64,000 nucleotides of DNA from Theobroma cacao. Lineage: Eukaryota > Streptophyta > Magnoliopsida > Malvales > Malvaceae. Location of the stretch: assembly GCF_000208745.1 (NCBI RefSeq), contig NC_030858.1, positions 12,555,737-12,619,736 on the forward strand. The letters run 5' to 3'. Positions 47,084 through 57,804 of the stretch are shown in pieces. The position numbers and the translations under genes were made by a program. The notes under the pieces were generated by a model. The model ran no database searches and was not told where the DNA came from. It saw only the letters and a program-made list of their open reading frames with translations. The stretch's first letter is position 1. Every line of letters starts with the position of its first letter.

Positions 47084-47337
47084 TCATGTATTTGTTATAA
47101 GTCGAAATATCTTGTTAAACTTTATCAAGCATCACTGAATCCTTTTAAGAAAAAATTTGTTGAACTTTATCAAGCATCATTAAATGCTAAAAGGAAAAAA
47201 ATATCGAAGCAAATTTTGTTCAACATGATTTTAACCATAGCCAAGTTGATATAGCACATCAAGATATTGCAAATTTTCTTGTCCATCTTGAAAGAGGAAT
47301 TGATCATTTGATTGGTAATGGAAATATCCAAGAATGA
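47084..47337 (+). pseudogene. Copia-A gag C-terminal part
   Basis: It reads TSCICYKSKYLVKLYQASL, corresponding to the family's knuckle end and KHLVDLYQASL motif. A duplicated LYQASLN unit follows, then (frameshift near 47210) ANFVQHDFNHSQVDIAHQDIANFLVH and IDHLIGNGNIQE with a TGA at 47335. This continues gag from 19460. A 45-bp segment is tandemly duplicated (47108-47198). Confidence 0.6.
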
Positions 47338-47579
47338 AATTTCTTAAAAGTTTATTGGTATGTTTAGTATAACTTTATCATGAAGATATTTTTATATGTT
47401 CTTATTATATTTAAATGATATGTTTCTATTATGTGTTTTAATTAGTAAATTATATATTTAATGTTCTCTTGGGTTAACTTATAAGTTTCTTATTATGTAT
47501 CTTATCTTATTAAAGAGAAATATTGATATTCATCTTGTTGGATCTAAGATCAATAATGCAAATATATGTCTAGTGGAAC
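47338..47579 (+). pseudogene. Copia-A gag-pol junction and start of protease
   Basis: Non-coding spacer, then RNIDIHLVGSKINNANICLV from about 47517 to 47574, which fits the copia segment just before the protease active site. It is broken at 47579 by an LTR-like insertion; protease resumes at 51371. Confidence 0.5.
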
Positions 47580-50500
47580 ATAACCGATGCATAAACCCAG
47601 ACGGGTATAACCCCCTAAGCCCAAGCAAGCCACTTTAACATTCATCAGTGCGGAATCATATTTAAACATCCGTAGGCATACAATATCAACTCATGCATAC
47701 CATCATATGCAACATTACACATATATGGAACTTTTCAACATATTAGTATAAGTAAAAACATTTCATATATTATCAAAGTGTCACGTTTTCAGTGCACCAT
47801 ATCATTTACATTTCTCAACACCCTCAAGTGTCCATATGGGCTCTTAAGCTACTTTATGCATTTAATATAACATTCATAATGTAATATGCCTAAACATTTG
47901 GCTACATTATTATAACAAACTCATAATCTATAAAACATGTTCATAGTCTGTAAACATAAACATAATGTAGATTGATTCATCAGCGTAACATGACTTGATT
48001 TGTTAGGCATCAAGAGGCTACTGGACACTTACCAATGAGGAATGAATGGATCACATCTTTGTGACACTAGTTGCTAGCAAAAGAGTGCTATCATTGATCT
48101 GTAACAAAAATAGTAAGGGAAAATAATGTGTAGGTCACAAAGACTCCGTGAGTGGATACAAGGAAGGGGACGAGCCAAAAGGAAGAGTTTTTTGTAACCA
48201 TGCAATTTTAGATACACATAATTCATTAACCCTTTTCACATTACCATGATGTTCATAAAACATAGCATTTACTCACCCTCTGAATAATATTGCATGGAAA
48301 ACATCTTTAAATAAATCATTAAAAACCATTTAATCTTGAAAAGCTCTTTAAAATCACTTGAAAAGTCAATTCTACAACAATTCTATCAATACATTCTAGA
48401 ATGTATAAATACATGCAAGGAATCTATCAATACCTTTGGGAATGTATTGATACATTCCACACAGAATGCCTCATGTAGCATTCTGTTGAAAATTTATCAA
48501 AACATACATCATATGTATCGATACTTATGCCACAAAATCCAACTTTCTAAGCATTTTCTTGAATCTAACTCATTTATAAGTCTTTCTAACATTGAGGGAT
48601 CCTTCTCTAGAGTAAGGTTTTGTCTAACCAAGCCAATATCACCACATATCAATGTGAATAACATTCTCAATAAACATCAAATCATAATCTATGTATTTAA
48701 ACATAAAGCATCAACAATACTCATTTAATTATTCCTTAAACTCATTCATTTCATTACACATTACAGTTCATCTGTAAGTGAGTCTACCCCATTTTGGCGA
48801 ATAATGGTCAAACCCCCACTATTTGGGGTTCCTAATGAGTTCTCGTGGATGGCGTATGGGTCTCATCCATGATCTATCAAGTGGTCCCACCCTAGTTAGG
48901 CAAGCAATGGACAAAGTTCTCACTACTATCTACTTCACCTAGTGTAAACAATCATCATAGTTGTGTGAGTGGCATATTGGCCTCACCCACCATCATCTTA
49001 AAATCTCTCAAGCTTAGGATCTTTCTCGCCCTTAGTGTCATGAGCTAACCTTGCATCAGACTATTATAGGGTAAAGTTGTCTAAAAGATTGAGTCTTTTG
49101 TACCTATAAGGGAAATGTCTCTCTTTCAAACATTATAATGGCTCGTGGTGACATCTCTAAAAATACTTGCTAAGTCTTTACGAGGAAAGACCCTTTACGA
49201 AAGGAACGTCCAAATTTCAAGCGTTGTAATGGCAATTGGTAGAATACATGTAAAATCTCGTAAACTCTTTATAGGAGGTGAGCAGTCGGTGGATTGTTGG
49301 GCTACCTCACTAGTGAAGGTATACTTGTAGCGAATCATCTAGGGCTGCTCCTATGGCCCGACGATGGCATGTCTTGGTCCCTTTGTAATTATTTTCATAT
49401 TAATAAAATATTTTTTTTATGACTTAATGGTTGCATATATGGTATTTGGTATACCCTATAATTTTGATGCGTATTCTCTTAGTTTGATTCGTTGCTATTA
49501 TTGATTTTTTATTAGATATAACCGATTATTAGCTGACTTACATGGAAGCGTCCACTAAAATGCCTCATGGACTATCGTACACTCAGGCGAGAGAGCGTAG
49601 TTCATGACACTTAGCTTGCATCATGAACATACAACATTTTCATATATCATCACCATGATTAACCCATAGTGTATATGACTATCTCAACACATACATCATG
49701 GAATGGATTTCATAAATTCATAATTCAATCACATGCTTAGCCCATAATGTATATGATTATTTTAACACATACATCTCATAGCATACATTTCATAACCTCA
49801 TAAATCACTCACATACTTAGCCCATAGCTACATGATATGCTTAACACATACATCTTATGGCATACATGTTACAATCTCATAAATGGAACTCATGCATCCA
49901 ACATTCTTATCATGCTACATCGTATCTAACATGTGCATAATAACATTCATACATTAACCATAGAAATATCTCGTACCCACACTAGCCTTAAGACCGATGT
50001 AATTGAGTGGACTACAAATATAAAAATGCTTGCCCCCTTGTTGAAAACTAATACATAGTAGCATATTTACATACACAGTAGATTCGTAAACAATTTGAAA
50101 ATCGTTGTGTCACACATATCACAATCATCATCAAATTAAGTCATTTGAACATTTCCTTGAAAACTTCATAAAACCTTGTAATTCAAATCCTTTATTAAAC
50201 TATTTATGAAACTAATTTTTCAACATGCTTAAACAATCATTTTCATAAAAATCATGCTAACTTTACGTATTAAAATACTTGAAAAGGTGTATCCACTTAC
50301 CTAATTTGAGAGTCAATTCTTAGCTCCAATCACAACTCCATTTTGGTGATATCCATGGAGTTTTCAAGTGTTCCTATCAAACAACAATCATCACAATCAT
50401 TTCTTATAATAAAATCTCATAAAAATCATTCTAGGTACTTTTGAAACTACTCGTTTTTCGCTAAACTAATTTTCTAGCTAAAACCCATACTTAGAAACCC

Positions 50501-51370
50501 ATAAATCTTTCATCTTTAAGCTTTAATTACGAACAAAAATCTAGGCAATAAGATCATATTTTCAGAAACAAAAAATCAAGATGTAAAGTTTTCAAAGCTT
50601 AAAAATATCACCTTTTTCATAACAACAAAAACCACATCATTTAATCATCAAAAATGAAGATTTGAGTTAAAAAAGAGTTGATAGAGTTTGAGTTTAGAGA
50701 AATACCTTGGAAAAACGGTTGATGGTTGAAAACCTTCAAAAAATGTGAGGTATTTATAGCTTTGAGTGTGAAAATACAGTTCTGCTCCTTTTATTTTTTT
50801 GAAATCGATGAAATGTAACAATACATTTGGGCTATGTATCGATACATTGGGTTCTGAAAATATTGTATCAATACATGACCATATGTTTTGATACATCATG
50901 AATATGTATCGATACATTTGAAAGAAAATGCAGTTTCTGAGACAAATTACTTATTGAACCTACCCAACTTTTTTACATTAAATACCATTTAGATTCAATA
51001 AAAATAAGCAAACAACCCTTCATTTGGATTAAAAAAATTATAAAAAAAATCAAAATCTAAATTTTGCTTTTCAAGAACAAAATTGAAAAAGTTTGACTGA
51101 AATTAAATTTGCAACTCCCATTTACCATAGCAAACGTACTCCAAAAATTATAAAAAAATCATTTTTGGTTATCTAAAAATCAAGCGAATCATTACTGTCA
51201 TTTTTTATTTTCAAAAGATTGTTCTATAAAAATAAAAAATTTTGACTCCTTTAAAAACTTAGAAAATTTTTTGCTTCAAAAGTGATAGACAATCAAATGT
51301 GTCAATGAATTCTTTTGAAGGTTAAAACTAAGTTTGATGTTCAAAATCTGTAATCCATATGCTTACCTCA
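47580..51370 (-). mobile_element. Large LTR-like insertion (3.8 kb), probably solo LTR
   Basis: Located between the two halves of copia-A protease. On the minus strand it begins TGAGGTAAGC and has an AT-rich U3. A cluster of TGTATCGATACA-type palindromes (50818-50917) precedes a GCTATAAATACC TATA box (50749-50760). A long leader-like region follows without ORFs, then GC-richer DNA (48780-49400). This is LTR promoter architecture, best matching Ty3/gypsy. Flanks GGAAC and GGATT agree at only 3 of 5 positions and the end is not CA, so edges may be off by a few bases. No gag or pol is visible. Confidence 0.5.
50749..50760 (-). promoter_or_regulatory. LTR TATA box
   Basis: GCTATAAATACC on the minus strand, followed by a leader-like sequence with CAACCATCAACCG. 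Confidence 0.6.
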
Positions 51371-51650
51371 GGATTTCCTAACTTATCCTCTTACTGAATG
51401 TAAGATTTCACACTTAACAATGGAAGAAACCAATGTCAATACAATATCTGATAGTACAAGATTAATTGAAGGTTTTAGAAGAATTAATATTTTACTACCT
51501 AGAGAAACAAAGCTTATAATAAAAGATATATTATTTTCTATTAAGTCTCAAAAAAGTTTATTAAGTTGTAAAGATATTCATTTGAATGAATATCATATTG
51601 AGACAATGAATGAAACAGACACTTAATACATCTATATTACATTTATCATC
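51371..51650 (+). pseudogene. Copia-A protease
   Basis: It contains NVNTISDSTRLIEG, INILLPRETKLIIKD and LLSCKDIHLNEYHIETMNE, the retropepsin segment of Ty1/copia pol. The catalytic DSG/DSA region is degraded (a D is followed by FLTYPL) and lies at the LTR insertion point. Enzymatically dead. Confidence 0.75.
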
Positions 51651-51854
51651 TCAAGTAAGAAGTTTGTGTAGAAAAAAATTACCCATTTTGTCCTTTAGAA
51701 TATACTACACAAAAATGAAAATGATTTAAACTTATATCATAGTAAACTAGAAGTTTACTAATAATTTAATGGTTGACTTGACCGATTAGGTCATCTTGAG
51801 TCAATAATGATGCAAAAAATTATTTAAAATTCATGTGGTCATCCGTTGAAAAAC

Positions 51855-51948
51855 AAGAAACACCCAAGCATTTGGCTCATTGGTTGGTGCATGATCCCCC
51901 TACCTAAAGAAAATAGTTCAAATCCCCCTTACCTGAATTAATAAAAGA
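51855..51948 (+). mobile_element. tRNA-derived SINE, copy 2 (about 94 bp)
   Basis: Same family as 25993-26079. The A-box TGGCTCATTGGTTGG is intact, and the B-box is altered to AGTTCAAATCC. Flanking repeats ATCCGTTGAAAAAC (51841-51854) and ATCCATTGAAAAAC (51949-51962) match at 13 of 14. It sits in copia-A pol between protease and integrase. Confidence 0.82.
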
Positions 51949-51962
51949 ATCCATTGAAAAAC

Positions 51963-52790
51963 TAAAAGATTTTTCAATCTAATGAGTTCTCATGTGCTGC
52001 TTACTCTTAGGAAAAATTAATTATAAAACCATCACCAACTAAAGTTATGAATGAATCCTCTACATTTTTTGAACATATTTAGGGTGATATATGTGAAACC
52101 ATACATCCACCATTTGGACCATTTAGATATTTTTAGTTTTAATCGATGCATTAACTAAATGGTCACATGTGTGTTTATAATTAACTTGCAATTTGGCATT
52201 TGCAAAATTACTTGCTTAAGTCATTCATTTGTGAGCACATTTTCCTAATTATGCAATCAAGACTATTCATCTTGACAATGTTGGTGAATTTACAATTTAA
52301 GTCTTTAATGAATATTGCATATTAGTTGGAATAACTATTGAACAACTTGTTACTCATGTTCATATACAAAATGATCCAACAAAATTGTTTATTAAACAAT
52401 TCCAACTGATTACAAGGCCATTATGAAATCTAAACTCCTAATTGCTATTTAGGGGGCATGCCATTATGGATGCAATAACACTTGTATGTATCAAGCCAAC
52501 GAATTATAACAAATTCTTCCTTATATAATTCGTTTATGGTCAGAAACTAAATATTTTTCATCTAAGATTTTTGGATGTGCGGTATATGTTCCAATTACTC
52601 CATCACAATGCACAAGGATGAGTCCTCAAAGGAGGTTAGGAATATATGTTGGATATGTATCTCCATATATAATTAAATATCTAGAACCTTCAATAGGAGA
52701 TTTATTCACGGTAAGATTTACTAATTGTTATTTTGATGAAATAATTTTTTCAACATTAGAGGGAGAAAAAAAATAGCTAGAAAAAGAAAT
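51963..52790 (+). pseudogene. Copia-A integrase
   Basis: Fragments in several frames include VGITIEHLVTHVHTQN-like sequence (52330-52375). They also include IWGHAIMDAI-like (52450), LVYGQKPN-like (52540) and IFGCAVYVPITPSQCTRMSPQRRLGIYVGY (52570-52660). These follow the end of the core and the C-terminal region of Ty1/copia integrase. Heavy stops and frameshifts are present; the HHCC finger is not recognisable. Confidence 0.7.
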
Positions 52791-53189
52791 ATCTTGAAAT
52801 GTATTATTATTATTTAGTTTTGATCCTCGCACAAATCAATTTGAACTTGAGTTTCATAATATAATTCATTTGCAAAATATAGCAAATCAATTGCCAAACG
52901 TATTTACTGACCTAAAGAGAATAAGTAAATCTCATATACTAACTACAAAAGCTTTTGTTAGAATTGATATCTTTATAGGACAAGGCATATCAGAAGCGTG
53001 GGAGACCAATCGGTTCCAAAAATAAAATCCTCAAAAAAGAAAAGGAGAAGATATTAAAGATGGTTAAAAAAAGGAAACAGAAACTCTAAAAGAGACTCTT
53101 AACATAATTAATAAATTCTAGAAGAAATTTAGGTACCTAAGATCCTTGAAAATGAAGAGATTGCAATAAGTTATGTCATAATGGGAAAA

Positions 53190-54000
53190 GATGGAATCAG
53201 AATTAAATAAATGTTAATGATATTTTTGTATATAATGTAGCATTCAATATTATGAAAAAAAATGAGGATCTTGAACTTACATATGTTGAAGAATGTAAAA
53301 ATAGAAATAATTGGCCAATGTGGAAAGACGCAATCAAGGCGGAATTGAGTTCACTTGAAAATCTTGAAATTTTTGGACTTGCAATCCATATAAAAAATGG
53401 TGTAAAGTAGCAGGATAGAAATAGGTATTTGTGTGAAAAGAAAATGAGATTATGAGATATAAAGCATGACTTGTCACACAAGGTTTTACCCAAAGACCTC
53501 GTATTGATTATGAGGAGACTTATTCTCTCGTAGTGGATGCAATTACAATTTTATATTGATTAGTCTGATAATAAATGAGAAGATTAAAATGCGTCTAATG
53601 AATGCAGCTATAGCAGATTTATATGGCTTACTTCATAACAATATTCGTATGAAAATTCTTAAAAGATTTAAATTACCTGAAGAACAAAATTTGAATTCCT
53701 AGGAAACTTATTCGATTAAATTAAATAAATATGTATATAGATTAAAGCGATTCGAACACATGTGGTATAATCGCCTTAGTGAATATTTGTTAAAAAAAGT
53801 CTATAACAATGATCTTATATACCTATATGTTTTTATAAAAAGGTTTGGATCTAAATTTGTGATAATTGTTGTTTATGTTGATGACCTAAACATTATTGGA
53901 ACTCCTGAAGAATTATCAAAAGCCGTGGATTACTTAAAGAAAGAATTTGAGATGATAGACCTTGGGAAAACAAATTTTTTTATTTGAGTCTTCAAATTGA
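53190..54000 (+). pseudogene. Copia-A reverse transcriptase
   Basis: It reads WPMWKDAIKAELSSLE-like (53313-53360), RYKARLVTQGFTQRP with IDYEETYS (53455-53527) and LYVFIKRFGSKFVIIVVYVDDLNIIGT. YVDD lies at 53874-53885, followed by LKKEFEMIDLGK. This is the Ty1/copia RT order. Stops and frame changes occur throughout, including at 53985. Confidence 0.85.
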
Positions 54001-54850
54001 GCACTTGACAAATATAATTTTTATCCATCAATCAAATTATATAGCAAAAGTGCTAAAACAATTTTATATGGACAAAGCACATCCATTGAGTTTACCAATG
54101 GCTGTAAGGTCACTAGATGCAAGAAAAAGACTATTTTCGACCTCGTGAGGATGATAAAGAACTTTTTGGTCTTGAAGTACTATATATTAATGCAATCGAA
54201 GCATATCTTGCTAGCAATACACAACCTGATATATCATTTGTTGTAAACTTATTAGCAATATCTAGTTCTTCTCCAGTCAAGGACATTGGAACGAAATTAA
54301 ACATATACTTCGATATCTCCAAAGAACAATGGACATGGATTTATATTATCCAAATGTATTAAAATCGAATTTAATTAGTTATGTAGATGCATAATGTTTA
54401 TCTGATTTATACAAAGGTTAATCCCATAAATGTTACTTATTCACATGGGGAGGTACGACTATTTCATAGTGTTTTGTAAAACAAACTATATTTGTTATTT
54501 CTTCTAACCTTTTAGCAATTTTCACAATTCATGAGGCAAGTCATGAATGTGTCTGCTTAAGATTTATAACTCAACATATTTGAAAAATGTGTGGCTTGTC
54601 AACTGAGAAGGAAATTCCAACAATGTTATATGAGGATAATACCACTTGCATAGCATAGTTAAAGGAAAAATACATTAAAGTTATGGAATATAACATATTT
54701 TGTGAAAATTCTTCTTCACTCATGATCTCTAAGAAAAAGTTATATTAGTGTTCAACAAATTTGTTCAAGTGACAATTTAGTAGATTTGCTCACTAATACC
54801 CTTCTTTCTACAACATTTGAAAAGTTAGCATAAAAAATGGGAATACGTCG
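54001..54850 (+). pseudogene. Copia-A RNase H and pol end
   Basis: Segments EVLYINAIEAYLASNTQPDI and FVVNLLAISSSSPV (54170-54280) are followed by frames reading YVDAGYLSDPHKG-like, MLYEDNTTCIAQLKE-like (54625-54665) and HISPKFFFTHDL-like (54690-54725). LADLLTKALPTTTFEKL-like sequence ends it (54765-54825). These mark the RNase H domain and C-terminus of copia pol. No long open frame remains. Confidence 0.78.
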
Positions 54851-55085
54851 TTTTAAATATCTTAAATAATGCAGTTATCAAAGGGAGTAAAATACGTACT
54901 GTATTCTATTCTCTCATCAAAGTTTTTCGCGCTGGGGTTTTCTTGATAAGGTTTTTAATGAGGTTGTATTTCAAAAGCGTACTCTTGAAAGAATTACGTA
55001 CTCTTTTTCTTTCACTTGAATTTTTTTTTTCAAGAAGTTTTTTCCTATAAGGTTTTAATAAGGCATATTCTGAATACAATGGATA

Positions 55086-55097
55086 TTCAAAGGAAAG
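55086..55097 (+). other. Copia-A polypurine-like tract
   Basis: TTCAAAGGAAAG lies immediately upstream of the 3' LTR start TGTTATG. Confidence 0.55.
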
Positions 55098-55338
55098 TGT
55101 TATGAATATTTTTATGAATATTCGTTAATATTATGTATAGATTTAGATGTAAATTAGATTGGATTAAGATTAAAATTTAATCTATTCATCTAATCTCTTA
55201 GTATTTTCTTTATCTTATAAATTCTATCTAGATAAGACACTTCATTTGTAAATATACACTTGAATAAAATTTTTTACTCCCTCTAAATACTTTTTCTTAT
55301 ATATTTCTTATAGTTATTCTTTCAAATTATAGTTCTTA
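55098..55338 (+). mobile_element. Copia-A 3' LTR
   Basis: It starts TGTTATGAATATTTTTATG and aligns with 18784-19126 over its length, lacking a roughly 35-bp block plus smaller stretches. It contains the TATCTTATAAATTC box-like segment. The end is placed near 55338 by comparison with the 5' copy, plus or minus 10. Confidence 0.75.
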
Positions 55339-57804
55339 ATAAAAAATAGTTTTTTTTAAAGGTAAAAAAAAAAGAAAAATAATTCACACAAGCAATATAA
55401 GACAGGGAAGCGTCGTTTCCAAATAGAGGATGGTTACCTTCATGCTTTCACTCATTCTCATTAGCGGTAAGCATAAAGATATAAAATACGTTATGTTTTT
55501 TATTTGAAACAAAATTGATTGAAAGTCTTGAGTAAAAAGGAAAATGATTGAAGTATATATCCTAAAATTAAATATGTGATATTACAGTACCATTATTTTA
55601 GACTACATTCAAAGCAACTCAGACATATTGCTACACGATAAAAACAATTTCTTAGACCCTCAACTACCATATCAAGCTTTAAAATTGAGTAATTCTTGAC
55701 ATGATATCAAAGCCTCTCTTAACCAAGTAGTCAAGGGTTAATTTTGGCAAGATCTATTTTTTAAAAAATTAAAATTCAACCGGGCTTGAACTTTGTCCAA
55801 ATTATCAAGCCTGATGGGCTTGCGGTTGGAGGGGTAAATTACTGAATGAAATTATTCTTTTAGACCCTTATCTGGCAAATTAAGTTTTTAGGTTGAGTGA
55901 TTCTTAACCATACGTGGAGATGAAAGCATTTAAAGATTGCACCGAAGATCTAAGGGCATCATAAATAATTTAACTACCAAACTTGTCCCAAATGTACATT
56001 CAAGCCATAAAAGTGGACCCTTGTGCCTTTCAAAAGAAAAAAAATAAGTGGACCATTACCTTATATTTTTCGTTGCAATGGTGAGATACAAAAATTACTT
56101 AACCAATCAATATTAAGAGCATTCTCTTAAAATCTATTTCATCGTGAGATTAAATGTTTCTTGCTGTTACTATGTGAAGTAATAGAGTTGTTAGAACTTT
56201 GGAACGCCAGAATCTGAATATATAGTTCCTGATATACCTGAAGAGTGAACACTTTGCGATGAATTGGTAAAATCAGTTGCTGGTTCAATTAATTTGATTT
56301 TGGATGATGATATTGAAGCCCACACCATGGAGAACCGCAGCACAATTAGTTCTTTACTGGATCTCCTGGTGTATCACTTGGTCAATTTGCACTTCACTTC
56401 ATAGCTATTGCACCTATTAGTGGACTGTCCATTACCACTAGTACATCTATGAGCAGCAGAGCTACAAAAAGCTAATTGAAGTTGGTCCCGAGCCCAATTC
56501 TCTTACTTAGAGCAGCAAACCTGTTAGCTGTGTGAAAATCACATTTTCTATGCTAGCCATGCCTTGTTGGAGGTCTCAACTGATCTTGAGTATTGAGCCA
56601 ACTTTTCATTTGGCTTCTACAAGTCATAGTAACATTCAAAGTGAGCAAGTTGCATACATAGCTGAAAACGTACTACATAAATTTATGAGGTTTTGAGAGT
56701 AGATACACTATTTGTTCCACTTCTGTCTTAGGCTTGATGCATCCTTGTTCCTCTGAGTTATTTCAAACATTTGAATTCATCCAGGTTCCTTACCTGTCTC
56801 ATCTTCCTAACTGTACATAAAGTTTACTAGAATTGATAGCATTCAGTGTAGCAAAGTCCTAATAGGCTACTTGACCAAATAAAAAAAAAACATAAAGCCA
56901 GGTCACAGTGGCGTTTTAATTATGTTTTTTACGCTATTTACCTCTTATATTTTTTATTTCTACCCTGATCCATCGCTTTGATAAATAAAAGAACTATTGA
57001 AATTGTTGCAATGTGCAGATCCAATAATCCGATCACTTGACATAAAGAGAAGTTGTCACCAATCTTTTGTATTTAGGTGTGATTGACCATTTACGTCAAT
57101 AACGATTCAATAACCTCAAAGAATTAAAGATAAATATTCAAATGAGATTTTTTTATTAAAATTTAAAAAAATGAGATCTTTTTTATTGAAGTTAAAGAAG
57201 AAAGAGTAAATGAGGAAAGAAAATTCATAATTAGATATTATAAATTGAAAAAAAATAGTTATATATATATATAAATAACCATTGGAAATCATTAAATACA
57301 TATTATTCTTAGTCGATTGGGAATAGGAGAATTAGTTGAGAATTAATAGCATTGGGAATTGGGAAGTTATAAAAAATTTAGATTTATTAAGTACATAATT
57401 AAAGAAGTGAGAGAATATGTCATTTTATTAATCAACTTTTACATATTTTTATTGAAAAATGAGATAAATAGTTGAGAATTAATAGGGATGTGGAGTTAAG
57501 AGAAAATAGATATTTATTAGTCATGAGAGAATAGATAGATATTTTATTAATTACCTTAATTCTTTTATATTTTTAATATAATTAATTATATTATTATTAT
57601 AAAATTATGAGGTTTATTAAAATTTTGGGCCTAAAGCCCTTGCTTTAGCGACTTTACCCTAAAGCAGGCCTTGATTTACGTTCATTAAAAAAAAATTGAT
57701 CCACGAAATCTATTTTGATTCGGAATTACAATTAAGCCTACAGAAGGTATTAGCACTTATGTGACATCCGTTCATAAAACGGTATCATCAATTAATCATG
57801 TATT
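55339..57804. other. Non-coding region between copia-A and solo LTR
   Basis: No gene recognised. Two imperfect copies of a TTAGACCCT...AATTGAGTAATTCTT phrase occur at about 55652-55700 and 55858-55905. A less AT-rich stretch (56180-56850) has short protein-like fragments without a recognisable family. Imperfect tandem sequence with GTTGAGAATTAATAG recurs at about 57333 and 57473. A GGGCCTAAAGCCC hairpin lies near 57626. Confidence 0.35.

Noticed and set aside
56180..56850. Protein-coding pseudogene
   Set aside because: Short protein-like fragments appear in different frames but match no family I recognise, so no function is claimed.
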